From positions 1 to 52,435 of the forward strand of contig NZ_PVXP01000020.1 in the NCBI RefSeq assembly GCF_002995845.1: a stretch of DNA of 52,435 nucleotides, written 5' to 3'. Shown piece by piece: positions 44,547-52,369 of the stretch (position 1 is the stretch's first letter; each line of letters starts with the position of its first letter). Origin of the DNA: Clostridium luticellarii (lineage in GTDB: Bacteria > Bacillota > Clostridia > Clostridiales > Clostridiaceae). Made by a program: the position numbers and the translations under genes. The notes under the pieces are model-generated. The model was not told the origin of the DNA, ran no database searches, and saw nothing but the letters and a program-made list of their open reading frames with translations.

Positions 44547-45371
44547 TTAAGATACAAAAGAATCCTGTTTCCACACTACAACTTTTTTTTCTACAAAGCC
44601 TATGGCTTTATTTATGAATATGCCCAATAAGGCAATTGTAAGCGCTGCTGCAAACAACCTATTAATTTGGAAATTAACTTCTGAATTGAGTACCATCCAT
44701 CCAAGTCCTGCGCTTGCTCCTATCATCTCCGCAGCTATGAGCATCAAAAATGCATTTCCTGCACTCATTCTGAGTCCTGAAAATATGCTTGGAGCAGCTC
44801 CCGGCAGAACCACTTTCCAAAAAAGTCTTATTTTAGAGGTACCCATGGCCTGTGCTGCTTTTATTAGTAATGGATCTATAGTTTTCACTCCTGTTATGGT
44901 GCTGAATAGTATGGGCCATATGGACACCCAGAATATTATAGAGATCTTGGCAACTTCTCCTATTCCAAAGAGCAGTATAAAGACCGGGAACAATGAGAAA
45001 GGATTAACCTGTGCCAGAATCTGCAGCAAGGGATCCAGTATTTCCTCCAGTTTTCTAAATCCTCCAGCCAGTAAAAATCCCAAAGGTACAGCTATAATTC
45101 CAGCTAGTAAAAATCCCACTCCTGCCCTTAAAATGCTCACTTTTACATGAACAAGCATTTCATTTTTCAAAGTAAGACTTACAATGGTACCTACTGTTTC
45201 TGTAAAAGTAGGTATGAATTGATGATCAACTATTCCAAGTATAGGTGCAACCTGCCAGAAAATCAGGAACAGTACTACCGCTATACTTTTTCTAAAAATT
45301 TTAGTCAATATTTTCCCTGCATTCGTCCTATGATTTTTATTTTCCACATAAGTTCTGCTGTCTATATTCAT
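44547..45371 (-). CDS. ABC permease (SsuC/TauC family), first of the operon
   Basis: This 274-residue permease has QVAPILGIVDHQFIPTFTE, the loop DPLLIKAAQAMGTSKIRLFWKVVLPGAAPSIFSG and MLIAAEMIGASAGLGWMVLN. It is the first gene behind the SAM riboswitch and the copy C element, with only about 40 bases between the copy C T tract and its ATG. It is similar in sequence to the second permease, so the two may have arisen by duplication. Confidence 0.9.
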   Translation of the reverse strand: MNIDSRTYVENKNHRTNAGKILTKIFRKSIAVVLFLIFWQVAPILGIVDHQFIPTFTETVGTIVSLTLKNEMLVHVKVSILRAGVGFLLAGIIAVPLGFLLAGGFRKLEEILDPLLQILAQVNPFSLFPVFILLFGIGEVAKISIIFWVSIWPILFSTITGVKTIDPLLIKAAQAMGTSKIRLFWKVVLPGAAPSIFSGLRMSAGNAFLMLIAAEMIGASAGLGWMVLNSEVNFQINRLFAAALTIALLGIFINKAIGFVEKKVVVWKQDSFVS

Positions 45372-45409
45372 TAATTATATCCTCCCTTTTTTACCTAAAT
45401 ACACTAAAA

Positions 45410-45492
45410 CACAAAAAACACCAGAAACATATAATCCATTAATAGATATCAATATCTATTAAGAAATAAGTCTCTAGTGTGTCTAGTAAACT
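45410..45492 (-). promoter_or_regulatory. Sulfur-linked hairpin/terminator element, copy C
   Basis: On the minus strand GTTTA-CTAG-ACACA-CTAG-AGAC (45491-45470). CACTAGAGAC pairs with GTTTCTGGTG (45428-45419) followed by TTTTTTGTG; an internal perfect hairpin AATAGATA-TTGA-TATCTATT lies in the loop. The small hairpin and the terminator share one CTAG. It lies between the SAM riboswitch and the first permease gene. No promoter fits between it and the gene, so transcription must pass both terminators. Confidence 0.65.
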
Positions 45493-45556
45493 CTTTTCAT
45501 ATAAAAATCAATTTATCTCAAAGCTGCCATTGCTAAAAATCACTTGATTTCGCACA

Positions 45557-45703
45557 TAAAAAACTTTCCTGTAAAGATAAAATACAAGAAAGCACCTTGT
45601 TCTCTCATCTTTCAGATATACAATCTGCTGGAATTAGCACCGTTAAATAAATTTAGGTTGCCGGACATCATAGGGCCAAGTCCCTCCGTCTCTCTAGATA
45701 AGA
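45557..45703 (-). ncRNA. SAM-I riboswitch (S box) before the transporter/nitrogenase-like operon
   Basis: The S-box core on the minus strand is clear: CTTATCTAGAGAGAC, GGAGGGACTTGGCCCTATGATG, TCCGGCAACCTAAA, GGTGCTAATTCCAGCAGATT and AAAGATGAGAGAAC. A hairpin CTTTC-TTGTA ... TACAG-GAAAG with TTTTTT (45592-45557) is the terminator. SAM should turn the operon off. Confidence 0.93.
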
Positions 45704-45730
45704 ATTTATTTATTTTTCTAAATTAGTTTA

Positions 45731-45759
45731 ATAATATCAGACAATACATATACTGTCAA
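45731..45759 (-). promoter_or_regulatory. Promoter of the transporter/nitrogenase-like operon
   Basis: TTGACA, 17 bases, TATTAT on the minus strand. The -35 box overlaps the last codon and stop of the DUF523 fragment. The start lies about 25 bases before the S box. Confidence 0.7.
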
Positions 45760-46013
45760 GAAGCTGAGTCAATTTTTTGAATTTCCTCCTCCGCTTCATC
45801 CAGCTGATCCTCCCCAAATACCTTGATACCATTTTCTCTGAGCAGTTCTGCAGTCTTACCCTCACCCAGCTTTTTAGTCCCTTTAAATGTGCCGTTATAT
45901 ATATACAGGCTTCCACAAGAAGGACTATTTTGTTTGAGAATTGCAATTGTAACATTATTTTCCTTTGCCAGAGAAAGAGCTGCCTGTGCCCCTTTTTCAT
46001 ACTCATAGGTCAC
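45756..46013 (-). pseudogene. DUF523 family fragment (C-terminal half only)
   Basis: The 85 residues match the second half of DUF523 proteins (about 150 residues): AILKQNSPSCGSLYIYNGTFKG and GKTAELLRENGIKVFGEDQL. The first half with its CLCG motif is missing. The homologous frame continues upstream of the GTG (KVITSRGVDVT) until it meets the end of nifB, which looks like a deletion. Yet AGAGGAG stands five bases before the GTG at 46013, so a short protein might be made. I favour a decaying gene; a kept half-domain is the alternative. It is 35 bases behind nifB. Confidence 0.6.
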
Positions 46014-46048
46014 ATCAACTCCTCTGCTGGTAATAACTTTATCACCTT

Positions 46049-47329
46049 TTATTTGGCAGCTTTATCGATTAACTTTACTGCTTTTTCTATACCCTCCTCT
46101 ATAGTACTGTACATCTGAAATACTTTTATTCCCTTTTCATGAAGCTTAGTTACAGGCTCAAAACCAATACGCAGTACGAGTACTCCATCACAATCCTCTA
46201 TGCATTTTATAACACCAGATATTTTATCATCATGTCCGGTACATTCCTGCGGCCCATTGCAATACCTCTCCACATCCCTTTTTTCATGGAACTTGATATT
46301 TTCTCCCAGTACATCATATATATAAAACTCAGATACATGCCCAAAATGTTCATCTACATAATCCCCTGAACTGCTGGCCACTGCAAATCTATAACCTTTC
46401 TCCACCTTCCCTGCTTTCTTATCCTCTTCATGAATTTTTTCATGCTTGTCAATAGAAATCACATTTTTATTATAGCCCCTGAACTGAGCCGATACGTCTT
46501 CATCCAAACTCCCTATGGCATCTGCCCTGCACTGCCTGCAGTGGTACATCTGCTTTAAATACTGTTCACATTCTTTTCTCATGCTTGTCAATTCAGCCTC
46601 ATCCACAGTATCCCTGTTTTCAAACACACTCCCCTTTACAGGTATAAGAGGCATTATATTTGCCATATAGGCACCATATTCCCCGACTTTTTTCACTATT
46701 TCAGGAATGTGTTTATCATTAATTCCTTTGATCATTACAATATTTATTTTGCACACAATACCTCTATCTACAAGATACTTAAGGCCTTCAAGCTGATTGT
46801 TAAGTAGAATTTTTCCTGCTTCTTCCCCTACGAAAGTGCTTCCTTTATAATTTATATATCTATAGATCTGACCATCTATTTTGGGATCTACGGCATTTAT
46901 GGTTATTGTCACATGGGTAACTCCCAGTTTTATTAGTTCCCCGGCATAAGCAGGCAGCATCAATCCATTGGTGGAAAGACAAAATGTAATATCCGGACAT
47001 TCTTTTTTTATGAGTTCTATGGATTTTTTGGTTTCTTCAAAATTTGCAAGTGGATCTCCCGGACCGGCTATACCAACCACTGTCAAATTTTTTATTCTGT
47101 TTTTTACTACCTTAAATTTATCTCTGGCTTCTTCCGGAGCCAGAACTCCACTTGTAACTCCAGGCCTGGATTCATTTATACAATCATATTTTCTATTACA
47201 GAAATTGCAGCTCACATTGCATTTTGGAGCCACAGGTATATGCATTCTGGCATACTTGTGTGCAATACAGTTGTAACATGGATGCTCAAATGTTTTCTCT
47301 TGAATGCTTTTTGCAAAATTTATCGCCAT
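46049..47329 (-). CDS. nifB: NifB-like radical SAM protein (cofactor synthesis) with NifX-type domain
   Basis: This 426-residue NifB homologue should build the carbide-containing [8Fe-9S] core cluster (NifB-co). The radical SAM motif is CNVSCNFC (Cys37, 41, 44), with HPCYNC before it, NAVDP-type and GPGDPLAN segments, and CRQCRADAIG near 265. Residues 320-426 form a NifX/NafY-like carrier domain (RFAVASSSGDYVDEHFGH). No NifE, NifN, NifV or NifQ is seen in the window, so the nitrogenase-like DK protein may use NifB-co or a simple derivative, as reported for methylthio-alkane reductase. It is separated from the DKH genes by 9 kb and follows metK, with a terminator-like element between. Confidence 0.9.
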   Translation of the reverse strand: MAINFAKSIQEKTFEHPCYNCIAHKYARMHIPVAPKCNVSCNFCNRKYDCINESRPGVTSGVLAPEEARDKFKVVKNRIKNLTVVGIAGPGDPLANFEETKKSIELIKKECPDITFCLSTNGLMLPAYAGELIKLGVTHVTITINAVDPKIDGQIYRYINYKGSTFVGEEAGKILLNNQLEGLKYLVDRGIVCKINIVMIKGINDKHIPEIVKKVGEYGAYMANIMPLIPVKGSVFENRDTVDEAELTSMRKECEQYLKQMYHCRQCRADAIGSLDEDVSAQFRGYNKNVISIDKHEKIHEEDKKAGKVEKGYRFAVASSSGDYVDEHFGHVSEFYIYDVLGENIKFHEKRDVERYCNGPQECTGHDDKISGVIKCIEDCDGVLVLRIGFEPVTKLHEKGIKVFQMYSTIEEGIEKAVKLIDKAAK

Positions 47330-47363
47330 ATCTTATTATCTCCTTTTTCACATAATTGAAATA

Positions 47364-47425
47364 TAAAAAAGGCCAGACAAACTTAAAAATCAAGTTTGTC
47401 TGGCCTCCAGTATTTCTGGTCAACC
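47364..47425 (-). promoter_or_regulatory. Sulfur-linked hairpin/terminator element, copy B (metK-nifB gap)
   Basis: On the minus strand GTTGA-CCAG-AAATA-CTGG-AGG (47424-47404), then a 14-base-pair stem GGCCAGACAAACTT / AAGTTTGTCTGGCC and T6. Here the small hairpin abuts the terminator stem instead of sharing a full arm. CCAG/CTGG replaces CTAG/CTAG of copy A, a paired change that keeps the stem. It is 30 bases behind metK; only about 35 bases remain to the nifB ATG, so nifB needs readthrough. Confidence 0.65.
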
Positions 47426-47455
47426 TTCCATAAAAAATTTCAAAATATTTTTGGT

Positions 47456-48652
47456 TTAAGAATATACAACCACATTATTCAATTCTTCTTTTATCTCATC
47501 CACCTTGTCAAGCTTTTCCCAGGGCAGTTCCACATCAGTTCTTCCAAAATGTCCATAGGCAGCTGTCTTCTTGTATATTGGCCTTCTGAGATCCAAATCC
47601 CTTATAATAGCTGCCGGTCTTAAATCAAAGATTTTATCTATGATCTCAACTATTTTCTCATCGGCTATTTTCCCTGTTCCAAAGGTATCCACACTTATGG
47701 ATACAGGCCTTGCCACACCTATGGCATAGGCAACCTCGACTTCTATTTTATCCGAAGCACCTGCTGCCACCAAATTCTTTGCTATCCACCTTGCTGCATA
47801 AGCTCCCGATCTGTCCACTTTCGTAGGATCCTTACCCGAAAAAGCTCCTCCTCCATGTCTTCCATATCCACCATAGGTATCAACTATTATCTTTCTTCCA
47901 GTGAGTCCGGAATCAGCTTCAGGGCCTCCTTTTACAAATCTGCCCGTAGGATTTACAATATATTTAGTGTTGGAATCTATAAATTTTTCAGGTATTACTT
48001 CTTTTATCACATTATCTATTATATCTTTTTCAATCTGGTCGTGCTCTGCACTTTCCTCATGTTGTGAAGATATTAAAATCGTATCTATCCTTACAGGTTT
48101 TTCACCCTCATATTCCACTGTAACCTGAGTTTTACCATCCGGTCCCAGATAGGGAATAATACCATTTTTTCTCACATCGGCCAGTCTCTTTGAGAGCCTG
48201 TGCGCCAGTGCTATGGGAAGAGGCATATATTCCGGAGTTTCATTGGTGGCAAACCCAAACACCATTCCCTGATCTCCCGCTCCTATTGCTTCTATATCAT
48301 TCTTTTCTCCACGCTTTGCCTCCAGGGATTCATTTACTCCCAGTGCAATATCCGAGGATTGTTCATCTATGGATGTTATAACCGCACAATTGCTTGCATC
48401 AAATCCAAATTTTGAGCCTGTATATCCTATTTCTTCAATGGTTTTTCTCACTATCTTAGGTATATCCACATAGGCCTTGGTGGATATTTCTCCCACCAGA
48501 AGCACCAGGCCTGTATTTACAACTGTTTCGCAAGCCACTCTGCCGTATTTGTCCTGTTCAATAACTGCATCCAGAACCGCATCTGATATTTGATCGCAAA
48601 TTTTATCAGGATGTCCTTCTGTAACTGATTCTGATGTAAATAATCTACTCAT
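47456..48652 (-). CDS. metK: S-adenosylmethionine synthetase
   Basis: This enzyme makes SAM from methionine and ATP, 398 residues, the usual length. It has [48 protein letters not shown] and the DIPKIV-type segments. It lies 33 bases behind the permease and has no own promoter that I can see, so it is probably under the two tandem SAM riboswitches. The end product of the salvage route proposed here is thus also the ligand of the riboswitches around it. Confidence 0.97.
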   Translation of the reverse strand: MSRLFTSESVTEGHPDKICDQISDAVLDAVIEQDKYGRVACETVVNTGLVLLVGEISTKAYVDIPKIVRKTIEEIGYTGSKFGFDASNCAVITSIDEQSSDIALGVNESLEAKRGEKNDIEAIGAGDQGMVFGFATNETPEYMPLPIALAHRLSKRLADVRKNGIIPYLGPDGKTQVTVEYEGEKPVRIDTILISSQHEESAEHDQIEKDIIDNVIKEVIPEKFIDSNTKYIVNPTGRFVKGGPEADSGLTGRKIIVDTYGGYGRHGGGAFSGKDPTKVDRSGAYAARWIAKNLVAAGASDKIEVEVAYAIGVARPVSISVDTFGTGKIADEKIVEIIDKIFDLRPAAIIRDLDLRRPIYKKTAAYGHFGRTDVELPWEKLDKVDEIKEELNNVVVYS

Positions 48653-48685
48653 CTTTATCCCTCCAATTTATTTTACTTAATATTT

Positions 48686-50071
48686 CTATTTACTATTTAC
48701 ATATGATAACTTTGATTGTTCACTATGAAGTAATTTATATATTCCCACCATGGCCAGCACCCATACAGGTGCAATGTAAAGCGCAACCCGTGCAGCTGGC
48801 AAAAAGGCCATTGTAATAACAATTATCAGCAGATAAATTATTGTAATGTATGAGGAAAAAGGGTAAAAAGGCATTTTAAAATCAATTTTTCCGCCCTCTC
48901 TAGTTTTTTTTCTACGGAACTTCAGCTGGGTTACAAGAATTGTACCCCAGGCAGTCAAAATGGCTATAGTTGTCACTGATGAAATATATGTAAAAAATTT
49001 TTCTGGTATGAAATAATTCAAAATTACAGCAATCAATGCCACAGCCGTGCTGAAAAGTGTTCCCACATATGGCACCCCTGATTTGTTCAATTTTCCAAAT
49101 ACTCCGGGAGCATTATTATTCAGTGCCAGACTGTAAAGCATTCTTCCATTTATATACAGGGCACTGTTCATGCCTGAAAGAGCAGCTGTCAAAATTACAA
49201 AATTTATGACTGAAGCAGCCGCAGGGATACCTACTTTGGAGAATACCAGCACAAAAGGACTTCCTGCAACCCCAATTTTATTCCAGGGGTAAAGCGCCAG
49301 CATCACAACCACAGAACCCACATAGAAGATAAGTATACGCCAAAACACATCATTAATAGCTTTGGGAATTGATTCTCCCGGGTTTCTTGCCTCTCCTGCC
49401 GTTATGCCGATAAGTTCCACCCCTCCAAATGCAAAACTGACAAAAACAAAAGAAAGCACAAACCCTTTGAATCCATTGGCGAAAAAACCTCCATTGCTCC
49501 ATATATTCGAAAATCCAACAGATTGTCCTGCATTATTAAATCCAAATAGTACAATGAGCATTCCAAAAATAATCATACATATTATGGCAACCACTTTTAC
49601 AAGGGCAAACCAGAATTCAAACTCACCGTAGGCTTTGACTCCAACTAAATTAACTGCAATGAGTATGAACAAAAATATAAGTGCAGTAACCCATTTAGGA
49701 AACTGAGGAAGCCAAAATTGAACATATATCCCCATGGCAGTAAGTTCTGCCATAATAGTAGCTGTAGCCTGAAACCAATATGTCCATCCCGAAAAAAATC
49801 CTGCAAAATTTCCAAGATAACGGGTGGCATAAGCACTGAAGGAACCTGAATTGGGCTCATCTACAGCCAGCTCACCCAGAGCTCTCATAATAAAAAAAAT
49901 AAACAGTCCTCCTATTAAATACGCCAGGATAATGGCAGGTCCGCCTGTTTTAATAGCATCTGCAGAACCATAGAATAATCCCACACCTATGGCACCTCCA
50001 ATGGCTATCATTTGAATATGTCTGTTTTTAAGATCTTTTTTCAGTAATTTATTGCACATATCATTACCCAC
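48686..50071 (-). CDS. Amino acid permease (APC superfamily), likely methionine or S-amino acid uptake
   Basis: This permease has 461 residues with about 12 membrane segments and the LysP/GabP-type marks HIQMIAIGGAIGVGLFYGSA, LGELAVDEPNSGSFSAYATRYLG, AFGGVELIGITAGEARNPGESIPKAI and LSGMNSALYINGRMLYSLA. The start is the GTG at 50071 with GGAGG ten bases before it; longer readings run back through the second riboswitch. Control by two SAM-I riboswitches and co-transcription with metK suggest methionine or a related sulfur amino acid as substrate. Confidence 0.85.
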   Translation of the reverse strand: MGNDMCNKLLKKDLKNRHIQMIAIGGAIGVGLFYGSADAIKTGGPAIILAYLIGGLFIFFIMRALGELAVDEPNSGSFSAYATRYLGNFAGFFSGWTYWFQATATIMAELTAMGIYVQFWLPQFPKWVTALIFLFILIAVNLVGVKAYGEFEFWFALVKVVAIICMIIFGMLIVLFGFNNAGQSVGFSNIWSNGGFFANGFKGFVLSFVFVSFAFGGVELIGITAGEARNPGESIPKAINDVFWRILIFYVGSVVVMLALYPWNKIGVAGSPFVLVFSKVGIPAAASVINFVILTAALSGMNSALYINGRMLYSLALNNNAPGVFGKLNKSGVPYVGTLFSTAVALIAVILNYFIPEKFFTYISSVTTIAILTAWGTILVTQLKFRRKKTREGGKIDFKMPFYPFSSYITIIYLLIIVITMAFLPAARVALYIAPVWVLAMVGIYKLLHSEQSKLSYVNSK

Positions 50072-50090
50072 TCTTTTTATACCTCCAAGT

Positions 50091-50245
50091 AAAAAATCTA
50101 TACGTGAGAAGACATATAGATTTTCATTGCCTCTCATCTTCCAGGACATGCCTGCTGGAATTGGCACCATCATATACAAGCTAAGAAGTATATTCAGGTT
50201 GCCGGGTGTCATAGGGCCAGTCCCTCAACCACTCTCGATAAGAAT
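50091..50245 (-). ncRNA. SAM-I riboswitch 2 (downstream of a tandem pair)
   Basis: S-box core on the minus strand: CTTATCGAGAGTGG, GGGACTGGCCCTATGACA, CCCGGCAACCTGAA, GGTGCCAATTCCAGCAGG and GGAAGATGAGAGG. A terminator AATCTATA ... TATAGATTTTTT (50122-50091) follows, then the ribosome binding site of the permease. Confidence 0.93.
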
Positions 50246-50272
50246 TACGCTATTCAATTATCCAGTTCTACA

Positions 50273-50428
50273 TTAAAAAACTTCCCGTGAGAAATCACAG
50301 GAAGTAAAATTCCACTATCTCTCATCTTTCAGGTTATACCTGCTGGAATTAGCACCATTGATTGTACAAATTATACAATCGGTTGCCGGGCATCGCAGGG
50401 CCAGTCCCTCCGCCTCTCTCGATAAGAA
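50273..50428 (-). ncRNA. SAM-I riboswitch 1 (upstream of a tandem pair)
   Basis: S-box core on the minus strand: CTTATCGAGAGAGGCGG, GGGACTGGCCCTGCGATG, CCCGGCAACCGATT, GGTGCTAATTCCAGCAGG and AAAGATGAGAGA. Its terminator CTTCCTGTG ... CACGGGAAGTTTTTT (50304-50275) is complete, so it can act alone before the second switch is reached. Confidence 0.93.
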
Positions 50429-50470
50429 AAACTACAAATATTATAATCCACTTATATTTGATTTATATTT

Positions 50471-50499
50471 ACTATACAATTATTTATCTTTTTTGTCAA
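50471..50499 (-). promoter_or_regulatory. Promoter of the permease-metK operon
   Basis: TTGACA, 17 bases, TATAGT on the minus strand, about 40 bases before the first S box. It lies immediately beyond the end of cysK. Confidence 0.7.
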
Positions 50500-50510
50500 T
50501 AGAAATATTT

Positions 50511-51425
50511 CTATTCATACAAATTTTTACTAAAATATCTGTCACCTCTATCCGGAAATATGGTCACTATATTTCCCTTATCTATGGTATGAGCCAATTT
50601 CAATGCTGCTGCAAGAGCTGCACCAGAGGAAGATCCAACTATAAGTCCCTCTTTTTTCGCCAGCTCTCTCACCAGTGAAAAGGCTTCATCATCATTTACC
50701 TTTATAACTTTATCCACCAATTTTATATCCATGGTATCCGGCAGAAAATCATTTCCTATACCTTCAATGGCATAACCATGCTCTTCAGTCCCGCCACCAA
50801 GAGTAGAACCTTCTGGATCCGCCAGTATAGCCTTTATACTGCTGTCTTTTTCCTTTAAATATTTTGCAACTCCTGTAAAAGTTCCGCCGGTGCCCGCTCC
50901 AGCCACAAAATAATCTATTTTCCCCTTTAACTGTTCATATATTTCAGGGCCTGTGGTAGTATAATGTGCATCAGGATTATCATTGTTTTCAAATTGACCC
51001 AATGATATAGAATTTGGTATCTGCTTTAAAAGCTCCTGTGATTTTTTTATAGCTCCCCTCATTCCATCTTCTTCTGGAGTATGAACTATCTCCGCCCCAA
51101 GTGCTCTCATCAATACCTGCTTTTCTATAGAAAATTTCTCCGGTACTGCAAATATGACCCTATATCCCCTGTTCAATGCACCAAGTGCAATTCCAAGTCC
51201 CGTGTTGCCTGCAGTGGCCTCAACTATGGTGTAGCCTTCCTTCAGCCTGCCGTTTTTCTCTGCTTGATTTATCATATAATCTCCAATTCTATCCTTTACA
51301 CTGCCCCCTGGATTAAAATTTTCAAGTTTGGCATATATATTAATTCCATCTTTTAAATTAAATCTATTTATTTTCAGTATAGGTGTTTTGCCTATCATTT
51401 CCTTTATATCATTAAAAACTTCCAT
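50511..51425 (-). CDS. cysK: Cysteine synthase / O-acetylserine sulfhydrylase family
   Basis: This PLP enzyme has 304 residues. The PLP lysine is in NPGGSVKDRIGDYM; TAGNTGLGIALG (phosphate and substrate loop, TSGNT in most) and GAGTGGTFTGVAKYLK are further marks, with GSSSGAALAA near the end. It should make cysteine from O-acetylserine and sulfide, which AsrABC can supply; a cystathionine beta-synthase-type role (as in MccA) cannot be excluded because the loop reads TAGNTG. Its leader is a cysteine-type T box. Confidence 0.9.
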   Translation of the reverse strand: MEVFNDIKEMIGKTPILKINRFNLKDGINIYAKLENFNPGGSVKDRIGDYMINQAEKNGRLKEGYTIVEATAGNTGLGIALGALNRGYRVIFAVPEKFSIEKQVLMRALGAEIVHTPEEDGMRGAIKKSQELLKQIPNSISLGQFENNDNPDAHYTTTGPEIYEQLKGKIDYFVAGAGTGGTFTGVAKYLKEKDSSIKAILADPEGSTLGGGTEEHGYAIEGIGNDFLPDTMDIKLVDKVIKVNDDEAFSLVRELAKKEGLIVGSSSGAALAAALKLAHTIDKGNIVTIFPDRGDRYFSKNLYE

Positions 51426-51511
51426 TATAAAAATCTCCTTTAAAATTACAAATTTTTCACTATAAAGTTTACTTTCATTTAATATTTTTCAAATCCCGGA
51501 ATTATGAAAAA

Positions 51512-51807
51512 CAAAAAATCTTCTGCCCCTTACAGAGGCAGAAGATATTACTTCTACGGTTCCACTCTGTTCATCTTTCATGGAATGCACAAAATAAATA
51601 CATACAGGAAAGAAAAACTCATTATCGGTACAATCATACCTCAACATTTTAACGGCTGTGCCCGCTGAAACCTACTTCAATTCAATTCAGAGCTCCAAGA
51701 TGCAATTCAATTACCTCCCGCTAAAATTTCCTCTCACCTTTTGGAAATTCTCTCTAAAATAGCATCGTGCAATTTACTCTTCTCATCATCGCAATTTATA
51801 TAATTTA
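51512..51807 (-). ncRNA. T-box leader, probably cysteine-specific, before cysK
   Basis: On the minus strand the leader opens with GATGAGAAGAGTA (stem I base), has AGAGAGAATTTCC and GGTGAGAGG in the stem I head, and the likely specifier UGC (Cys) at 51704-51702 in GAATTGCATCTTGG. The T-box sequence TGGAACCG is at 51564-51557, and the terminator CTTCTGCCTCTG ... GGGGCAGAAGATTTTTT ends near 51512. Uncharged tRNA-Cys should let transcription go on into cysK. Confidence 0.88.
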
Positions 51808-51814
51808 TAAGATG

Positions 51815-51843
51815 ATAATACTACATAAATTTAATTTAATCAA
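51815..51843 (-). promoter_or_regulatory. Promoter of the cysK T-box transcript
   Basis: TTGATT, 17 bases, TATTAT on the minus strand, just before the T-box leader. Confidence 0.55.
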
Positions 51844-51853
51844 GTATAATTTT

Positions 51854-52369
51854 TTATTTCACAGTAATCTTAAAAGCATTGTCAATTGTTTCCTCCGTCA
51901 ATTCCTGTCCAATGCCCGGTTTATCCGGTACATCATAATAACCATTAACCGGCTGATAATCATATTTGCAGAAATTTCTATTATAGTCTTTTAAATATAT
52001 AGTATGATGTTCATGAATAATAAAATTAGGTATTACTGCTTCCAATTGGAGTGATGCCGCTACAGCTATGGGACTTCCACATACATGGCACTGTACAAGC
52101 ACATCATATACGTGTGCCATATCGCATATTTTTTTACCTTCTGTAATTCCACCACAATTTCCCAAATCAGGCTGTATTACATCTAACAAACCACCTTCAA
52201 AAAACGGTCTATATCCCCATCTACTATATATTCTCTCTCCACCTGCCAATGGGATATTTACTTTTTGCTTCACTTTTTTAGTCAATAATGGATTAAGCGG
52301 AGAACATACCTCCTTGTATAATGTAGTCATAACATTTAATAGAAAGCTATCATAATTTCTAACGAACAT
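51854..52369 (-). pseudogene. Truncated enolase-superfamily (mandelate racemase type) gene
   Basis: The 171 residues match only the C-terminal half of sugar-acid dehydratases of the mandelate racemase subgroup: NIPLAGGERIYSRWGYRPFFE, VIQPDLGNCGGITEGKKI and QCHVCGSPIAVAASLQLEA, the latter with the catalytic His. A full protein would have 370-400 residues; the N-terminal cap and first barrel strands are absent. The first 20 residues of the frame do not fit the family, and no further homologous frame is seen in the 66 bases to the window edge. It is probably a remnant; if the gene continues beyond the edge in another frame, a frameshift would explain it. Confidence 0.7.

Noticed and set aside
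50072-50212. N-terminal extension of the amino acid permease
   Set aside because: It translates the second SAM riboswitch; the GTG at 50071 with GGAGG is the plausible start.
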